Positions 28,266 to 39,000 of a DNA stretch of 64,000 nt are shown here, in pieces. The position numbers and the translations under genes are program-made. The stretch lies in NCBI GenBank assembly GCA_040285745.1, contig JAUFOR010000006.1, forward strand, positions 62,001 through 126,000. Reading direction: 5' to 3'. Numbering within the stretch: the stretch's first letter is position 1; every line of letters begins with the position of its first letter. Below the pieces are notes generated by a model that saw only the letters and a program-made list of their open reading frames with translations, did not search any database and was not told the origin of the DNA. The DNA comes from Barthelona sp. PCE. Lineage: Eukaryota; Metamonada: BaSk clade.

Positions 28266-28924
28266 TATATATAAACCTATAAATGTTAGTAAAGGGTAAT
28301 AAATATAAACTGGAACAGAAATGGTAAAACATTGTTACTGGTAAACTGTCTGCACTTTCCTACAGCCCTCACGTGCGTATTCCGGAGTGACAGTACCTAG
28401 ATGATGATCCAATATGATTTCACATACAAAGCAAGTTATATAAGCAAATAGAAGCTGTTACATCTTAGAAAGCATACGCCAATGTTCAAGATGGGGTAAA
28501 TCCAGGGTACAGGCGGTTTAATGCGCTCCACTACCCTCAATAATAAGATTCTGTTTGCCCGCATTTTTTTTTCTACATTTTGTTGTGTTTTGTAAATTAA
28601 TTACATGTTTAAGATATCAAACTATTGTTTTATCATGGCTAAACAATGAGAAATTCACTTTATTCAGTATAAATGTAAATAAAGCATATATAACTGCGTG
28701 ATTACAGTATCAGATCTTTATAATGCGTACATAAGAGCAATATAGTCATATTCACCTTTTAAAATACATACTTGTTGTCAATTCTTTTAGTTTCCAATAC
28801 TTTCCTGGATTATGGACATTACCTTCATATTAGTGATTTTTATTGCATATTAGCAACCTGATGTGGACTTATGGTGGATCTTACCCAGAGAATAGTTTGT
28901 TTGTTTTCTTTCTACCTCAAACAG
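28266..28924. other. Intergenic, no gene seen
   Basis: About 660 AT-rich bases between eL41 and the propeller-like gene, divergently arranged. A weak hairpin (GGGTA at 28505, TACCC at 28532) is present, but nothing identifies it as an RNA gene. Confidence 0.4.
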
Positions 28925-31042
28925 ATGCCACGCTTGCGTAACTTTGAAGATGACTTGATTTTAGCTTCACATCCAGAGGGCAAGATTGTTTTTGAAGAAA
29001 AGAGCTTAAGAATGTATTCTACACAAGAAGTTGAAAATATTAGTTTCATTGATAGCGCAATAGAGGGCCATTCTTTCAGTGGACACGTAGAGGGTTCATA
29101 TGATCTCTCTGAACGCACTGTTAAATACATCTTAAGTGATGAATTTGTATCTATTGAAGATGTTTATGAAATGAATGATTTAGTTGGACATAAAATTAAA
29201 TTCTTTAAAGAAATCACAAGTGACGTGCATAAAGAACTGTATGTACCATTCCCTTTCCAAATAGAACATCCAGATATGTTTGTTAGAGATTTTTTTCCCA
29301 TGCAAGATGAATATTTTATTTTTTCGATAGAAGATTGGAACATATGTGAAACGAGAAGTTATCTTTTTAATGTTATTACAAAACAATATAGATTAGTAAC
29401 GGATTATGAGTATCAAATCATAGATTTTAATTCAAAAAGTGTTTTTTTTCTTCTTTCTCAAGGTGCTGATACATATTATCAATATATTTTTTCCAAAGAA
29501 GATATTAATGAGGCAAAAGAACCAGACTTAGATGAAATAACTGGTGTTATTAACCATAGTTTTGTGAAATGTTTTAATGCAGAATGTATTTGTTTCATAA
29601 ATGGAAATGAAACACTGGAAAAAATGATTTTGGTTGATTGTTACAGAAATAGTATTGATCTGATTGAAAGGTTCCCTCAATTAAAAACAATTGGAATGGA
29701 TTCTTTTACTCATTTTGGATTAATTAATTTGACTCAGCATCTCTTTACAATGGTTCTTCTTAGGGAAGAGTTTTTATTGACTGTGATACACATTGAAAAT
29801 GATCATCTGATGATGTCATCAGGTGATATAGGTTGCCAAAATCCCATGTGTTCTCATAAAAAGCTTATTAATGTTAATGAAATTTTTTTTGATGAAGAGT
29901 GCATTTTTTATGGGCACTCAAACAGCTCATCTGTATTTGGTCCTCTTCGATTCATTAATGCTAATAATGAAGTTATTAATTTGAGCAATCTCTGTCGTAG
30001 CATGATTTTTTTTAATGGTATATTACAGTTTGTTGAAAAATTTCAAACGAATTATTACTTATATTTAAGGGAAAAGAAGATTATAATATTTAAAAGTAAC
30101 AAAAAAATGAAGGAAAATGATATACTTTGTAATGATACTGTGGTCTTTCCAGCTGGAGATTGTTTTTTTGTAATGGCAACTGTGAAAGATTCGGAGAACC
30201 TGATAACTGCTAGAATACACTGGGAACGATCACAAGCAGCACCCATTATTACAAACATTCCATGTGGTGGCACAAAATTGAAGGGATATATGTTTGGATT
30301 ACCATTGAGTTATTCAGATGATGGTGTAGTTACAAACTATTTTCTAGGTGAAAAGAAGATTTTCAGTACCAGAAATGTATATTATGGTATTAGTTATTTT
30401 ACATCGTTTTCTAATGAAAGTGCAAGTGCATGTATTTTTTGCATTTCACTTTATTTTTTCAAATTTAGCATCGATAAACACAAAGTAGAGATTCAAAAAC
30501 ACGTTGAGTTCAATGCAAATCATCAGATATCAAGAGTTTACTTTAATCCATATTTAATGGAAGAGACAGGGTATCAACTCTTTGTTGTACAATATATTGA
30601 TGAGAATTTAAGAATCAGACAATATTTATATTGTTTAGATTGGGTATCAGAAAGATTTTTTGAACCAATTCTACTTTATAATGAAGCTGATTTGGAAGGT
30701 GATCGTTTCTATGATTTTTTGGGTTCTGAATACATGAGAATGGATTCTGGAATCGCAAGAATTTCTATTTTAAATGAAATAATTGAAGTAATAGTTATTA
30801 GAAATGCTGAATTTCCTCATAGAGACCATGATCAGGATTTAAATCTACCTAGCAATATTGCACAGACATCATCATACGATGATAATACAAAGACAATAAC
30901 ATTAAGAACGTTTAACATAGACAAGGATCCACATTCTACGAATCCCACAGTGGAAACGTTCCATCTTCCTTCTTTCCTGGCTGAGGCATCTGTATTTGAA
31001 TACTACATGCCCGATTATTATGAGAAATGGAGAAATGAATAG
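28925..31042 (+). CDS. Putative beta-propeller protein, MPR-start family
   Basis: 705 residues if ATG 28925 (MPRLRNFEDDLILAS) is used; an in-frame ATG at 28871 would add 18 residues. I prefer 28925 because two other proteins of the same build in this window start MPR. The sequence is rich in Phe, Tyr, Ile and Asn and made of about 40-50-residue blocks of beta strands (for example YFIFSIEDWNICETRSYLF, CICFINGN, YQLFVVQYIDENLRIRQYLY). This suggests a propeller with degenerate blades. No signal peptide and no enzymatic motif. Third-position AT content is visibly higher than in the housekeeping neighbours. Function unknown, probably lineage-specific. Confidence 0.6.
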   Translation: MPRLRNFEDDLILASHPEGKIVFEEKSLRMYSTQEVENISFIDSAIEGHSFSGHVEGSYDLSERTVKYILSDEFVSIEDVYEMNDLVGHKIKFFKEITSDVHKELYVPFPFQIEHPDMFVRDFFPMQDEYFIFSIEDWNICETRSYLFNVITKQYRLVTDYEYQIIDFNSKSVFFLLSQGADTYYQYIFSKEDINEAKEPDLDEITGVINHSFVKCFNAECICFINGNETLEKMILVDCYRNSIDLIERFPQLKTIGMDSFTHFGLINLTQHLFTMVLLREEFLLTVIHIENDHLMMSSGDIGCQNPMCSHKKLINVNEIFFDEECIFYGHSNSSSVFGPLRFINANNEVINLSNLCRSMIFFNGILQFVEKFQTNYYLYLREKKIIIFKSNKKMKENDILCNDTVVFPAGDCFFVMATVKDSENLITARIHWERSQAAPIITNIPCGGTKLKGYMFGLPLSYSDDGVVTNYFLGEKKIFSTRNVYYGISYFTSFSNESASACIFCISLYFFKFSIDKHKVEIQKHVEFNANHQISRVYFNPYLMEETGYQLFVVQYIDENLRIRQYLYCLDWVSERFFEPILLYNEADLEGDRFYDFLGSEYMRMDSGIARISILNEIIEVIVIRNAEFPHRDHDQDLNLPSNIAQTSSYDDNTKTITLRTFNIDKDPHSTNPTVETFHLPSFLAEASVFEYYMPDYYEKWRNE

Positions 31043-31116
31043 GAGATATAATGTTTCCAACTTTTTTTTCTTTTAATCCTTTTCTTTCATATAAATAAAT
31101 GTTTTTATTAATCAAA

Positions 31117-32778
31117 TCAAAGCATCTCCTCAAGAGCATCGGAATCCCAATCACTGAAATCTTCTTCTTCTTCCTCATTATAAACGAAACTCTCAACTTC
31201 ATCGGTGACTTCATCATCCTCCTGTTCCTCTTCCAAATCGTGATCCTCTATCACGGTGAGTGCAGAGAATGGGTTATTCTCAGGATATAACACAACATCG
31301 TGCATGCCTTCACTGACCATAGCCCGCAATCCTAATGTTCCATCATTTTCTTCATCTTCATCTTCTTCATCCTTCTTCATCGCTTCCATGTCACGCAAGT
31401 GCGCCTCTTCCATCTTTTCTTCGTATGTACGCCTGTTCTTACGCTGTTCTTTACGACGATGACGGCCGATTTGTTGAGAGGGGTCAATATCAGAAACATT
31501 GTACTGTGTACCCTCCCGTTGCATTTCCTCACGCTTTCCGCTGTTCATGATAACATAATCGGTGATTACACGAGTGTAAATAGATTTAACCTGTTTATCA
31601 TCTTCAACCTCTTCTTTTTTAACCAACCTCGCTCCGTACACTTCATTATCTTCTGCCATTATCGAATCAGCGGGCTCAGCGGGCTCTGCGAAGAATTTAA
31701 TTCGTCCAGCGCACCAATCTTTAAGAATAAGCTGAGCACTCTTTTGTATGTTAACAAGATAACCTTTCTCTATAAATCCTCGACGTCTTGCAAGATCACT
31801 CAGCAGCTCTTCTAACTCAAACTCACCTCCATCATATTCAGGGTAATAGTGATAGACTAAATCGGGACATCGCTCTAAAAGAGAGCCTGCAATCTGTTCA
31901 GGGTTAGGAATGGACTCGATACGCATCGCGTTACGCAACACGACGTCCACAGACGCGTCCTCATCAAGCACAATACCAGGAGAATCCATGAATCGAACAT
32001 ATCGATCAAGAACAATTTCACTAGTTGTTTTAGTCCAACCAGCTGTAGAAGAGGTTGATACGACCTTTTTACGACGCAAAGAGTTGATCAAGGACGATTT
32101 ACCGACGTTAGGATACCCAACAAAACCAACTAACACAGGTTTTCTCGCACGTTTTCTGTCTGTAGTTCTAAAATAAGTGAATGCTTTAATTCTCTTTAAA
32201 AGCTCAACGTTACCACGAGCCTTAGAGGTCACTGCAATCACCTTTGTCTTAATGCTCTCATAATACTCAATCCATCTTTGAATAACTGATCTTGGGACTA
32301 AATCGACTTTGTTAAGCACAATGATGACCTTCTTACCATGTGATCGAATGCTGTCCTCAACGGTCAGTGAGCGGCATCCCTCAGGATCGCGTGCATCAAC
32401 TACCTCAAGTACAACATCGCACTCACGAACAACACGATGCAAGTGCTTTGCGTATTGCTTTAATTCTGCCGAAGAAGATATCTTAGAGTCAAGCTCGCGT
32501 GACTTCTGGTATGCGCTAGTTGCAAATTTAGCATTTAAAGCAAAGTCCTCCATAGAAGTAAACATTTTGGAACTGTGAAGTCTATTCTTAGTCTTTTCAT
32601 GCTTTTCCTGGCGCTTCTGCTTCCAAAAAGAGCGTTCCTCGTTCTTCTGTTTGTTATATTTTTCAATACTGATGGTTTCCATTTCATTATCAGCCTTCTT
32701 ATTGTTTTTCCGCCTGCCCTTTGCTGTTTTGCGGCCATTAAACCGTGCACTGAGGTTCTTTCCACGTTTCTTGCCCAT
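31117..32778 (-). CDS. Nucleostemin-family circularly permuted GTPase (GNL3/GNL3L-like)
   Basis: 553 residues. A basic nucleolar-type N-terminus (1-70) precedes DARDPEG (128-134). The GTPase motifs come in permuted order: G4 NKVDLVP (156-162), then G1 GYPNVGKSS (221-229), then G3 DSPG (265-268). The block after G3 (MRIESIPNPEQIAGSLLERC) and the following domain match GNL3/GNL3L and yeast Grn1/Nug1. The family acts in nucleolar 60S subunit assembly. The C-terminal 150 residues are basic then strongly acidic (EEEQEDDEVTDEVE). It ends 75 bp from the converging propeller-like gene. Confidence 0.9.
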   Translation of the reverse strand: MGKKRGKNLSARFNGRKTAKGRRKNNKKADNEMETISIEKYNKQKNEERSFWKQKRQEKHEKTKNRLHSSKMFTSMEDFALNAKFATSAYQKSRELDSKISSSAELKQYAKHLHRVVRECDVVLEVVDARDPEGCRSLTVEDSIRSHGKKVIIVLNKVDLVPRSVIQRWIEYYESIKTKVIAVTSKARGNVELLKRIKAFTYFRTTDRKRARKPVLVGFVGYPNVGKSSLINSLRRKKVVSTSSTAGWTKTTSEIVLDRYVRFMDSPGIVLDEDASVDVVLRNAMRIESIPNPEQIAGSLLERCPDLVYHYYPEYDGGEFELEELLSDLARRRGFIEKGYLVNIQKSAQLILKDWCAGRIKFFAEPAEPADSIMAEDNEVYGARLVKKEEVEDDKQVKSIYTRVITDYVIMNSGKREEMQREGTQYNVSDIDPSQQIGRHRRKEQRKNRRTYEEKMEEAHLRDMEAMKKDEEDEDEENDGTLGLRAMVSEGMHDVVLYPENNPFSALTVIEDHDLEEEQEDDEVTDEVESFVYNEEEEEDFSDWDSDALEEML

Positions 32779-32823
32779 TGTATGTGTGTGTAAGGGTTGT
32801 TAAGCAAAAAACCACCTTTTCAG

Positions 32824-33288
32824 ATGAACACAAACGGGTTGTGTAGTTATTGTGACAAACCCATCGCTAAGTACCGATATTCGAGCAAATCAAGGGTACT
32901 AAAGCCTTTAACGACGGAACAAGTTTGTGCGCAGGACACATACTTGGACGATCGTTACCAAAGCACTCAGGTCAATGACTGCGCATTCGTTCGGGAACAT
33001 GTGGAGGAATTATTATCTCGTCCATTCAAACCTCTACTTGACCCTGCGCGAGATGTGAAGCGTTTACATTTTACTAGTTCAGCCAACATGGGTAAGGGGC
33101 TGCATAAAGACGGGAAGTTACGTGTTTTGAAGCATAGGGACGTTAATTATAACTCGTTTTCGTTGAGTACTCATATAGAAAACCGTGCTATTCCTTTTGT
33201 AACTGGAATTCAACGTCGAAAGTACAACAAACACCGTGACTATTCATTAAGACGTCAAGAATATAAACCATTAAAGTCCCTAAAGTGA
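32824..33288 (+). CDS. Small basic protein with one CxxC, unknown
   Basis: 154 residues from ATG 32824 (MNTNGLCSYCDKPIAKYRYS), placed 3 nt after ACCTTTTCAG. It starts with CSYC and contains YSSKSRVLKPL, a central segment with FVREHVEELLSRPFKPLLD, and a basic C-terminus (RRKYNKHRDYSLRRQEYK). A lone CxxC is not enough for a zinc finger. It diverges from the nucleostemin-like gene with 45 bp between start codons, so the two probably share a promoter region. Ends in TGA. No family recognised. Confidence 0.6.
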   Translation: MNTNGLCSYCDKPIAKYRYSSKSRVLKPLTTEQVCAQDTYLDDRYQSTQVNDCAFVREHVEELLSRPFKPLLDPARDVKRLHFTSSANMGKGLHKDGKLRVLKHRDVNYNSFSLSTHIENRAIPFVTGIQRRKYNKHRDYSLRRQEYKPLKSLK

Positions 33289-33340
33289 TTAACAACAACA
33301 AAAAAAAGTTGATTATATGCTATTTACTAACTAGGCTGTA

Positions 33341-34621
33341 TTAGAGCTTATTCATTGCCTTTAAAGTTGCGATGGTGGCACCAGCAATCATAAAAACAAA
33401 ACCCATAGTCAGCACAAAATATGCCTTTAGTTTTTCTACACCCTTAGGCCTATCTAAAGCAGGTAATTTGAGATAAAAGATAGAAGGAAGAATAAAAACA
33501 ATAATCATACCAGGGATCGAACCGGAGAAACCCAAAACCGTACTCAATTTTTTAACCTTGATTGCAATTCCACATGTAACACAAACAATAATAGTAGCAA
33601 CAATCATTTGAGTTGACATACGACCACGGTATTTCTTGGGTAAAGCGAGGTTCTCCACACTACCTCTAAGAGCAAAACAAACTAAAGGATATGAAAAACA
33701 CAAGACCAAGCCCATTCCCAATTGAGCTAATTGAATATAAAAGGGAGGACGGACTTCTCCAAATGAATTAAGAATATCATCGTCTGTGAGATCACCAAAA
33801 TGAAGATATCCACCAATACCTGCTAACATGTATGTCATTAAACAAAGAGTAACACTAGCGTTAATAACGCGGACCATACGAGCTGGGGTGCGATCACTGA
33901 GTTCTTCGTAGATACGGGGAAGATTATAGTGTGCAGTGAATGCAACAGTGATTAATGGTGGTGCTAACCACATCTTCTTGTCAAAATTAAATAGTTGAAT
34001 GTCTGGGGCAATAGGGTTAATAATAACGTTAATTACCAGGATTACAACAAGGTATAAGATGAAAAAGAGGGCTGCTGTTGATGTGAATTTCAAAAAATCT
34101 AATTTGGGTAAGAAGGAAAGAGGGATAAAGATGAAAACAGCAACAAGAATAATGATTTGTGTTCTGTGTTCTGAAGGAATCCATCCAGTTACCCAGTGCT
34201 TTAAGATCTCGTTAAACATATCCGATACAATGATAGGATAACCCGTACATGTGCCCAAAGTATAAAGAGTAAGGAAAATTTCCAGGTAACGAGCTTTCTT
34301 TGTTTTAAGAACAGCTTCTGAGATTTCGTTGTAGTAGAACTTCTTTGTGGAACTGGCACAATATGTCAGGAAAGTGAGTGAAGTTCTAGCGAGGTAAGCG
34401 GTCAAAGCCAACATAATAAGGCCGTTGACAAGACCTGCACACTTAAGAGCATAACTCAGAGACAGAACACCTGCTCCGAGGGCAGTGTTACAAAGAGTAA
34501 TGATACTACTGTTGAGTGAAGCACCTTTAGTAGGTTTTTCAACATCAGTGGTAATGGCAGCTTCCCTCACAAGTAATGGGGTGTCTTCCGTGATGTCATT
34601 CATGACTTTGGAATCAGGCAT
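33341..34621 (-). CDS. Amino acid transporter, AAAP (SLC38/AVT-type)
   Basis: 426 residues from ATG 34621 (MPDSKVMNDITEDTPLLVRE). The first transmembrane helix contains SSIITLCNTALGAGVLSLSYAL, the classical AAAP opening (N-x-x-x-G-x-G-x-L-x-x-P/S), and about ten more hydrophobic helices follow, including AFTAHYNLPRIYEEL and ILNSFG. These transporters move neutral amino acids by Na+ or H+ symport at the plasma membrane or lysosome/vacuole. The short cytosolic N-terminus with a dileucine-like TPLLVRE may be a sorting signal. Upstream lies ACCTTTTCAAACA, 5 bp before the ATG. Confidence 0.85.
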   Translation of the reverse strand: MPDSKVMNDITEDTPLLVREAAITTDVEKPTKGASLNSSIITLCNTALGAGVLSLSYALKCAGLVNGLIMLALTAYLARTSLTFLTYCASSTKKFYYNEISEAVLKTKKARYLEIFLTLYTLGTCTGYPIIVSDMFNEILKHWVTGWIPSEHRTQIIILVAVFIFIPLSFLPKLDFLKFTSTAALFFILYLVVILVINVIINPIAPDIQLFNFDKKMWLAPPLITVAFTAHYNLPRIYEELSDRTPARMVRVINASVTLCLMTYMLAGIGGYLHFGDLTDDDILNSFGEVRPPFYIQLAQLGMGLVLCFSYPLVCFALRGSVENLALPKKYRGRMSTQMIVATIIVCVTCGIAIKVKKLSTVLGFSGSIPGMIIVFILPSIFYLKLPALDRPKGVEKLKAYFVLTMGFVFMIAGATIATLKAMNKL

Positions 34622-34824
34622 TGTTTGAAAAGGTAGAGAATAGAGAATTCGAGAGTGTGATTTCAAAAAATATTCTGCAACTTTTTGAAGTGTTTTCAAT
34701 GGATAATTTTGAACCAATTTCAAAAATTGCGGAATAAATAAGCTTTATGCGATAGTTTTAAACAATGCCTGTTTCTAATATTCTTTTTTATTGATTTTGA
34801 TGGGACAGCTAGCTGCTAAACGAA

Positions 34825-35262
34825 TTAAACAAATCGAGCATGGGTTTCCTTACCCTTAGTATTCAAACGGAACATACCATACATGGTTTCATTTTCAGAT
34901 TCCTCCACTTGATAGCTGTCATCAGTTTGATAACACACACACTCCCAGTTACCGAACTCCAGTTGTGAGAGATGACTTACTGTTGATGTTTGTGGTACCT
35001 TGGCATAGATTACTTCCTCATGAAGCGGGCAGTATACTAAGGCTTTGAATACAACTCCAATCAGGACAACACCCCACGTCCTCACAGTGAGACCTTGTTG
35101 AATCTTTTCTAAACCAAAGGTTTTGATAATGTGACATTGTAAGGGTTCAAATAAGTGCCCTTCGAGACGTTTGACACGTTCGTTGATGTGCTTTTCAAGA
35201 TCTGAACTCAAAAATGCAGGCTCAACATCGAATTTTGTTTCTATGCGAACTTGGAAAAACAT
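34825..35262 (-). CDS. Rpb7-family RNA polymerase subunit, short
   Basis: 145 residues from ATG 35262. The N-terminal ribonucleoprotein-like half is convincing: MFFQVRIETKFDVEPAFLSS (compare [20 protein letters not shown]), then LTVRTWGVVLIGVVFKALVYCPLHEEVIYAKV (compare [26 protein letters not shown]). The C-terminal half, normally an OB/S1 fold of about 90 residues, is reduced to about 60 and lacks the KVGLFTEIGPMSCFI-type core. It could be the stalk subunit of Pol II (Rpb7) or of Pol III or Pol I; I cannot separate these. An undetected exon is an alternative to true shortening. Confidence 0.65.
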   Translation of the reverse strand: MFFQVRIETKFDVEPAFLSSDLEKHINERVKRLEGHLFEPLQCHIIKTFGLEKIQQGLTVRTWGVVLIGVVFKALVYCPLHEEVIYAKVPQTSTVSHLSQLEFGNWECVCYQTDDSYQVEESENETMYGMFRLNTKGKETHARFV

Positions 35263-36006
35263 ATTTGTGTAAGAGAGTATAAATTGGTTGAATGCGTATT
35301 GGCAATGTGTAGTGAAGTGATCAAGAGCTAGAAAAGCCCAATGAAAGAGGTATAAAAGAGAATACAAATGTAGTGAAGAAGATATTTGTTGCTGTTGTTA
35401 CTGGTACCTTCAGTGGGTTCAATGGGGCATTATCATCGCTGGAACAGCGTCGCACAGCTTGAAAGTGTCATTTGCGAACAAAACTCACAAAAATTTTCAG
35501 TCTGCTTCTTAATGCACAAACGGGGTTTAATTCTCAAAAATTGAGTTATATTTACGTTTTGCTACTCTAAACCCTGATTTTTAACGTTGAATCCTGACTT
35601 TTAAGGAAAATACTTCAATAAACTTGCACAAAATTAAGAAACTTGCAATTAAATATCTTTTTTGATTGAAAACCTAGATAAAACAGCCATTAAAGACACC
35701 TAAGGCATCAAACATGGATGCAGGGTAATACATTTTTTTTAGTTGTCATAATATTCACTATATTGTGCATCAATATGGTGTATCTTTACAGTTAACGAAC
35801 ACCCAATACATAAATAAGGGTATTATTGAACTCATATATTGTTTTTTCAATATCACCCTTTCTCTGGAGGATATGTTGAAGAAGAAGGCATAAATTACAA
35901 CTAAACTTCATCAACACTCACCGCATCCACCGCAAATACACCCCGCATTTTAAGAATTGCATAATACCCATTTTTTATTGCACATTCTATATAAATTAAT
36001 TGGAAA
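35263..36006. other. Divergent intergenic region, 744 bp
   Basis: Separates the starts of the Rpb7-like gene (minus) and the TTLL gene (plus), so it should hold two promoters. It is unusually long for this window. It contains loosely repeated phrases such as AACCCTGATTTTTAACG and AATCCTGACTTTTAAGG (about 35570-35605). No coding frame, tRNA or other RNA gene is apparent. Confidence 0.5.
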
Positions 36007-39000
36007 ATGATGGGCCTACCTTTAGCAACAGACGTGGTACGCAACTTAGTGTTTGAGTCAAGTTCAAAACGCATGCGAAAGAAACCCCCACTACGTCGAA
36101 AGCCATCTCGCATTAAATCGCTTGAGATTCTGAGTCCACCATTGCAAAGAGAAGCATCTAAGCCCTCTGTACCAACCCTTTCGTCCCTAAACTTAAAGAA
36201 ACGGAAGAATATTAAAAAGAAGCACCTAAAAGCAAAGAAGAAGAAACCTCGAGTTCCAGTTTTTAAGAAGAAACCTTCAATTCAGCCACGCAGTCTACGC
36301 CCTTCATCAGCTAGACAGCAACGTACAGCAATCTTGGAACAATTATCTTACATGAAACAAACAGAGCAAGCCAGTGACGAATATAATGAAATGAAAACAG
36401 CAATTTCAATTCCCTATCATTACGATCGGCGACCGATGTTCATGGCATCAGCTCCTATTCGCCAGAAAGCAAACTTTACAGAAGTTTCATACGAAAATAG
36501 TGTAGAAGTTGTTCAACCTCATGAAGAAAAAGTATTGCAAAATGTTGAAACAACATTAGAATTAATGGATGAGGCTATGATCAGTCAACAAGATTCTCAA
36601 TTTCAATTTGACTTGATGAATGCTGGTTCAAGTGTTTTTAATATGATTGAGTATGATTCATCCAATCCTAATACTCCAAAATCTTCTCTTGCTCAAGAGT
36701 TTACATCAATATCAAAGCAAGGAAGCATTGATTTGTTAGATAAATTGCCTATAGTTGAAAGTGATGATGAGAATTTGAGTAGTGTAGAGTTCTATTCCGA
36801 TGATGATTTATGTTTTGCTCCTAAATCGTTGTTGAATTACACAGATAATACTGCTTTCGGCAGCGCTGTCCAGTCTCAGTATGTGTCCGATGCGTCATCA
36901 GTTGACAATATTAACGTTGATGCAGTACCACGACTCGATTTCAGTGTAATAGATTTCATGTCTTCGAAGGCAAAAACAACACGTGAAGGATCTAATAAGT
37001 ATGTTATCAGAGAGATGCGTGGTTTTTCAGAGTTTGATGAAGTGTTTTTTGATCGTAATTCCACTCATCTCAAGACAAGTCGTCGTCATCGAATTCGTCT
37101 TGCAAAACCAAAGACAACACGTGTCACATCACAGGACGTGGAAGAGATACGTCGGTATCTGCTTCAAATGAATAAGTTATATGGTGTGAATCAAAGTACT
37201 ACTAAGTCGCATGACATTTTTTTCGAAGATGATATGCGTCTTATAAAGGAGACCAGTATCGTCCGAGCGTTGATTGGTATATATAAGAGACGCCATTTCT
37301 TACCAAATGATCCTAAAACAGAAAACATGCTTCAAGTCCTAAGTCAGGATCGGCGTTTTCAAGATAACACTACAGATAATGTGCTGGACAATGTCAATGA
37401 TATGATATGGTTCGACGAGCACGAAGGTGTCAGAGATCCTGTTGTAGAAAGCCCGAATAATCGTAATGAGTTACTCATTGGAGATCTCTCAAAAGAGCTG
37501 TCATTTGAGCCAGCTGTGCGTCGTTTCTTATCATATTTCATTTCAAATAAGGATTTCACACCGAGATACGAGGAGGTAGAACATGCTCGTAAACTGAAAG
37601 AGGAGCTTCTTTCAGATCAACCTAAAATACATATTACCCTTACTCCAGTCAGGAAAGAACAAGACCAAGAATTGAACCCCGAGCCGAAGCCAGAAGAGGT
37701 GAATGAGGAAGAGGAGGTGAGGGAGCCAGAGGAAGAGTCAGTTGAAGTTATTGAGGAGATTGAGCCAGTTCATGATTTACACGTTAGTGTTATCGACATT
37801 GATGATGATATTGGCGTATATGCCACCGAGGAACAAAGAATATTGAACTCTCCCCGTTCTCCCCGTATGTCACCGTCACATTCCAGACTTCATTCAAGGA
37901 ATGCTTCAAGAATTCAGTCCGGTCAATCTAGACAACGCAGCCGTACCAGAAACCGTGACCAATCACGTGCTGCTGGCTCTGTTTTAAGCCTTGTATCATC
38001 CAGTCAAAACTCTCATTTGATCCCTGATGTTGAGCGATCATATTCACTAATATTCACAACTTTGAATGGAATTTTTTTTGAGAATTTCTGTCTCAACAGT
38101 CCTCTTCAAACTAAAAATTCGGAACGTTTTATTCACTGTACCTATGATCTTATGGAATTATTGCAAAAGCCAATGTTTCGTGTCCTTGACGGCGTCCACA
38201 CATATAAGTTCTTCTATTGGTTCCGTAACCTACTTGCTCTTCGGCAGTGGTACCATGCTACTGATCGTATAACAACATGGAGGCAACTCGAGAACCCACA
38301 AACACCTATCTTCTTAGTCTATGCACCAGATTGCCGTGAACATCCAAAGCACTGTCTGAAGCTTGCATGCTCGCGTTTAGGTAATTTTAAGATATTACCG
38401 GTTGAGACTAACCAAATAGGGTGGAACGTTATGTTTTTGTGGGGTGTTTCTGTTACTAAATACATGGATAAGTTCACAGACTACGTTCAAGAGGGCATCT
38501 ATGGAACAGCGCACGCATCAAAGACACCGAAAGAATTACTTTTTGGAATATTGGATTTGCACTTCATGACTTTCTTCCAGCGTGTCTCTGCTATTCCTAA
38601 CAATAGATTTTTGATCTCAAAGGCTCTTTTGTACACAACCATGACAAAATATCATCGTTTTGATAAGAATAAGTTCCTTAATGTAATGCCTCCTACATTT
38701 ACTCTACCCAAGCAATTCCCAGCGTTTCACGATTACGCACAAAAGTATCCGGACGCTGTGTTCATCCTGAAGCGTCTCGGTGCTAGCAGAGGTCGAGATA
38801 TCAGTATTGTAACAGATTTCCGAACTCAGATAGTTGCATTGAAGCATAATCACATCATCCAAGAGTATATTCGTAATCCGTGGTTAATTCAAGGGAAAAA
38901 GTTTGATTTCCGTATATATTTCCTGGTTAGTTCAGTCGAACCAATGCAGGTATACATTTATCGTGAAGGTTTTGCTCGTTTTTGTTGTGAACCATATGCT

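Noticed and set aside
28505-28536. Hairpin possibly marking a tRNA or small RNA
   Set aside because: No T-loop GTTCRAATC, no acceptor pairing and no snRNA or snoRNA box set could be found.
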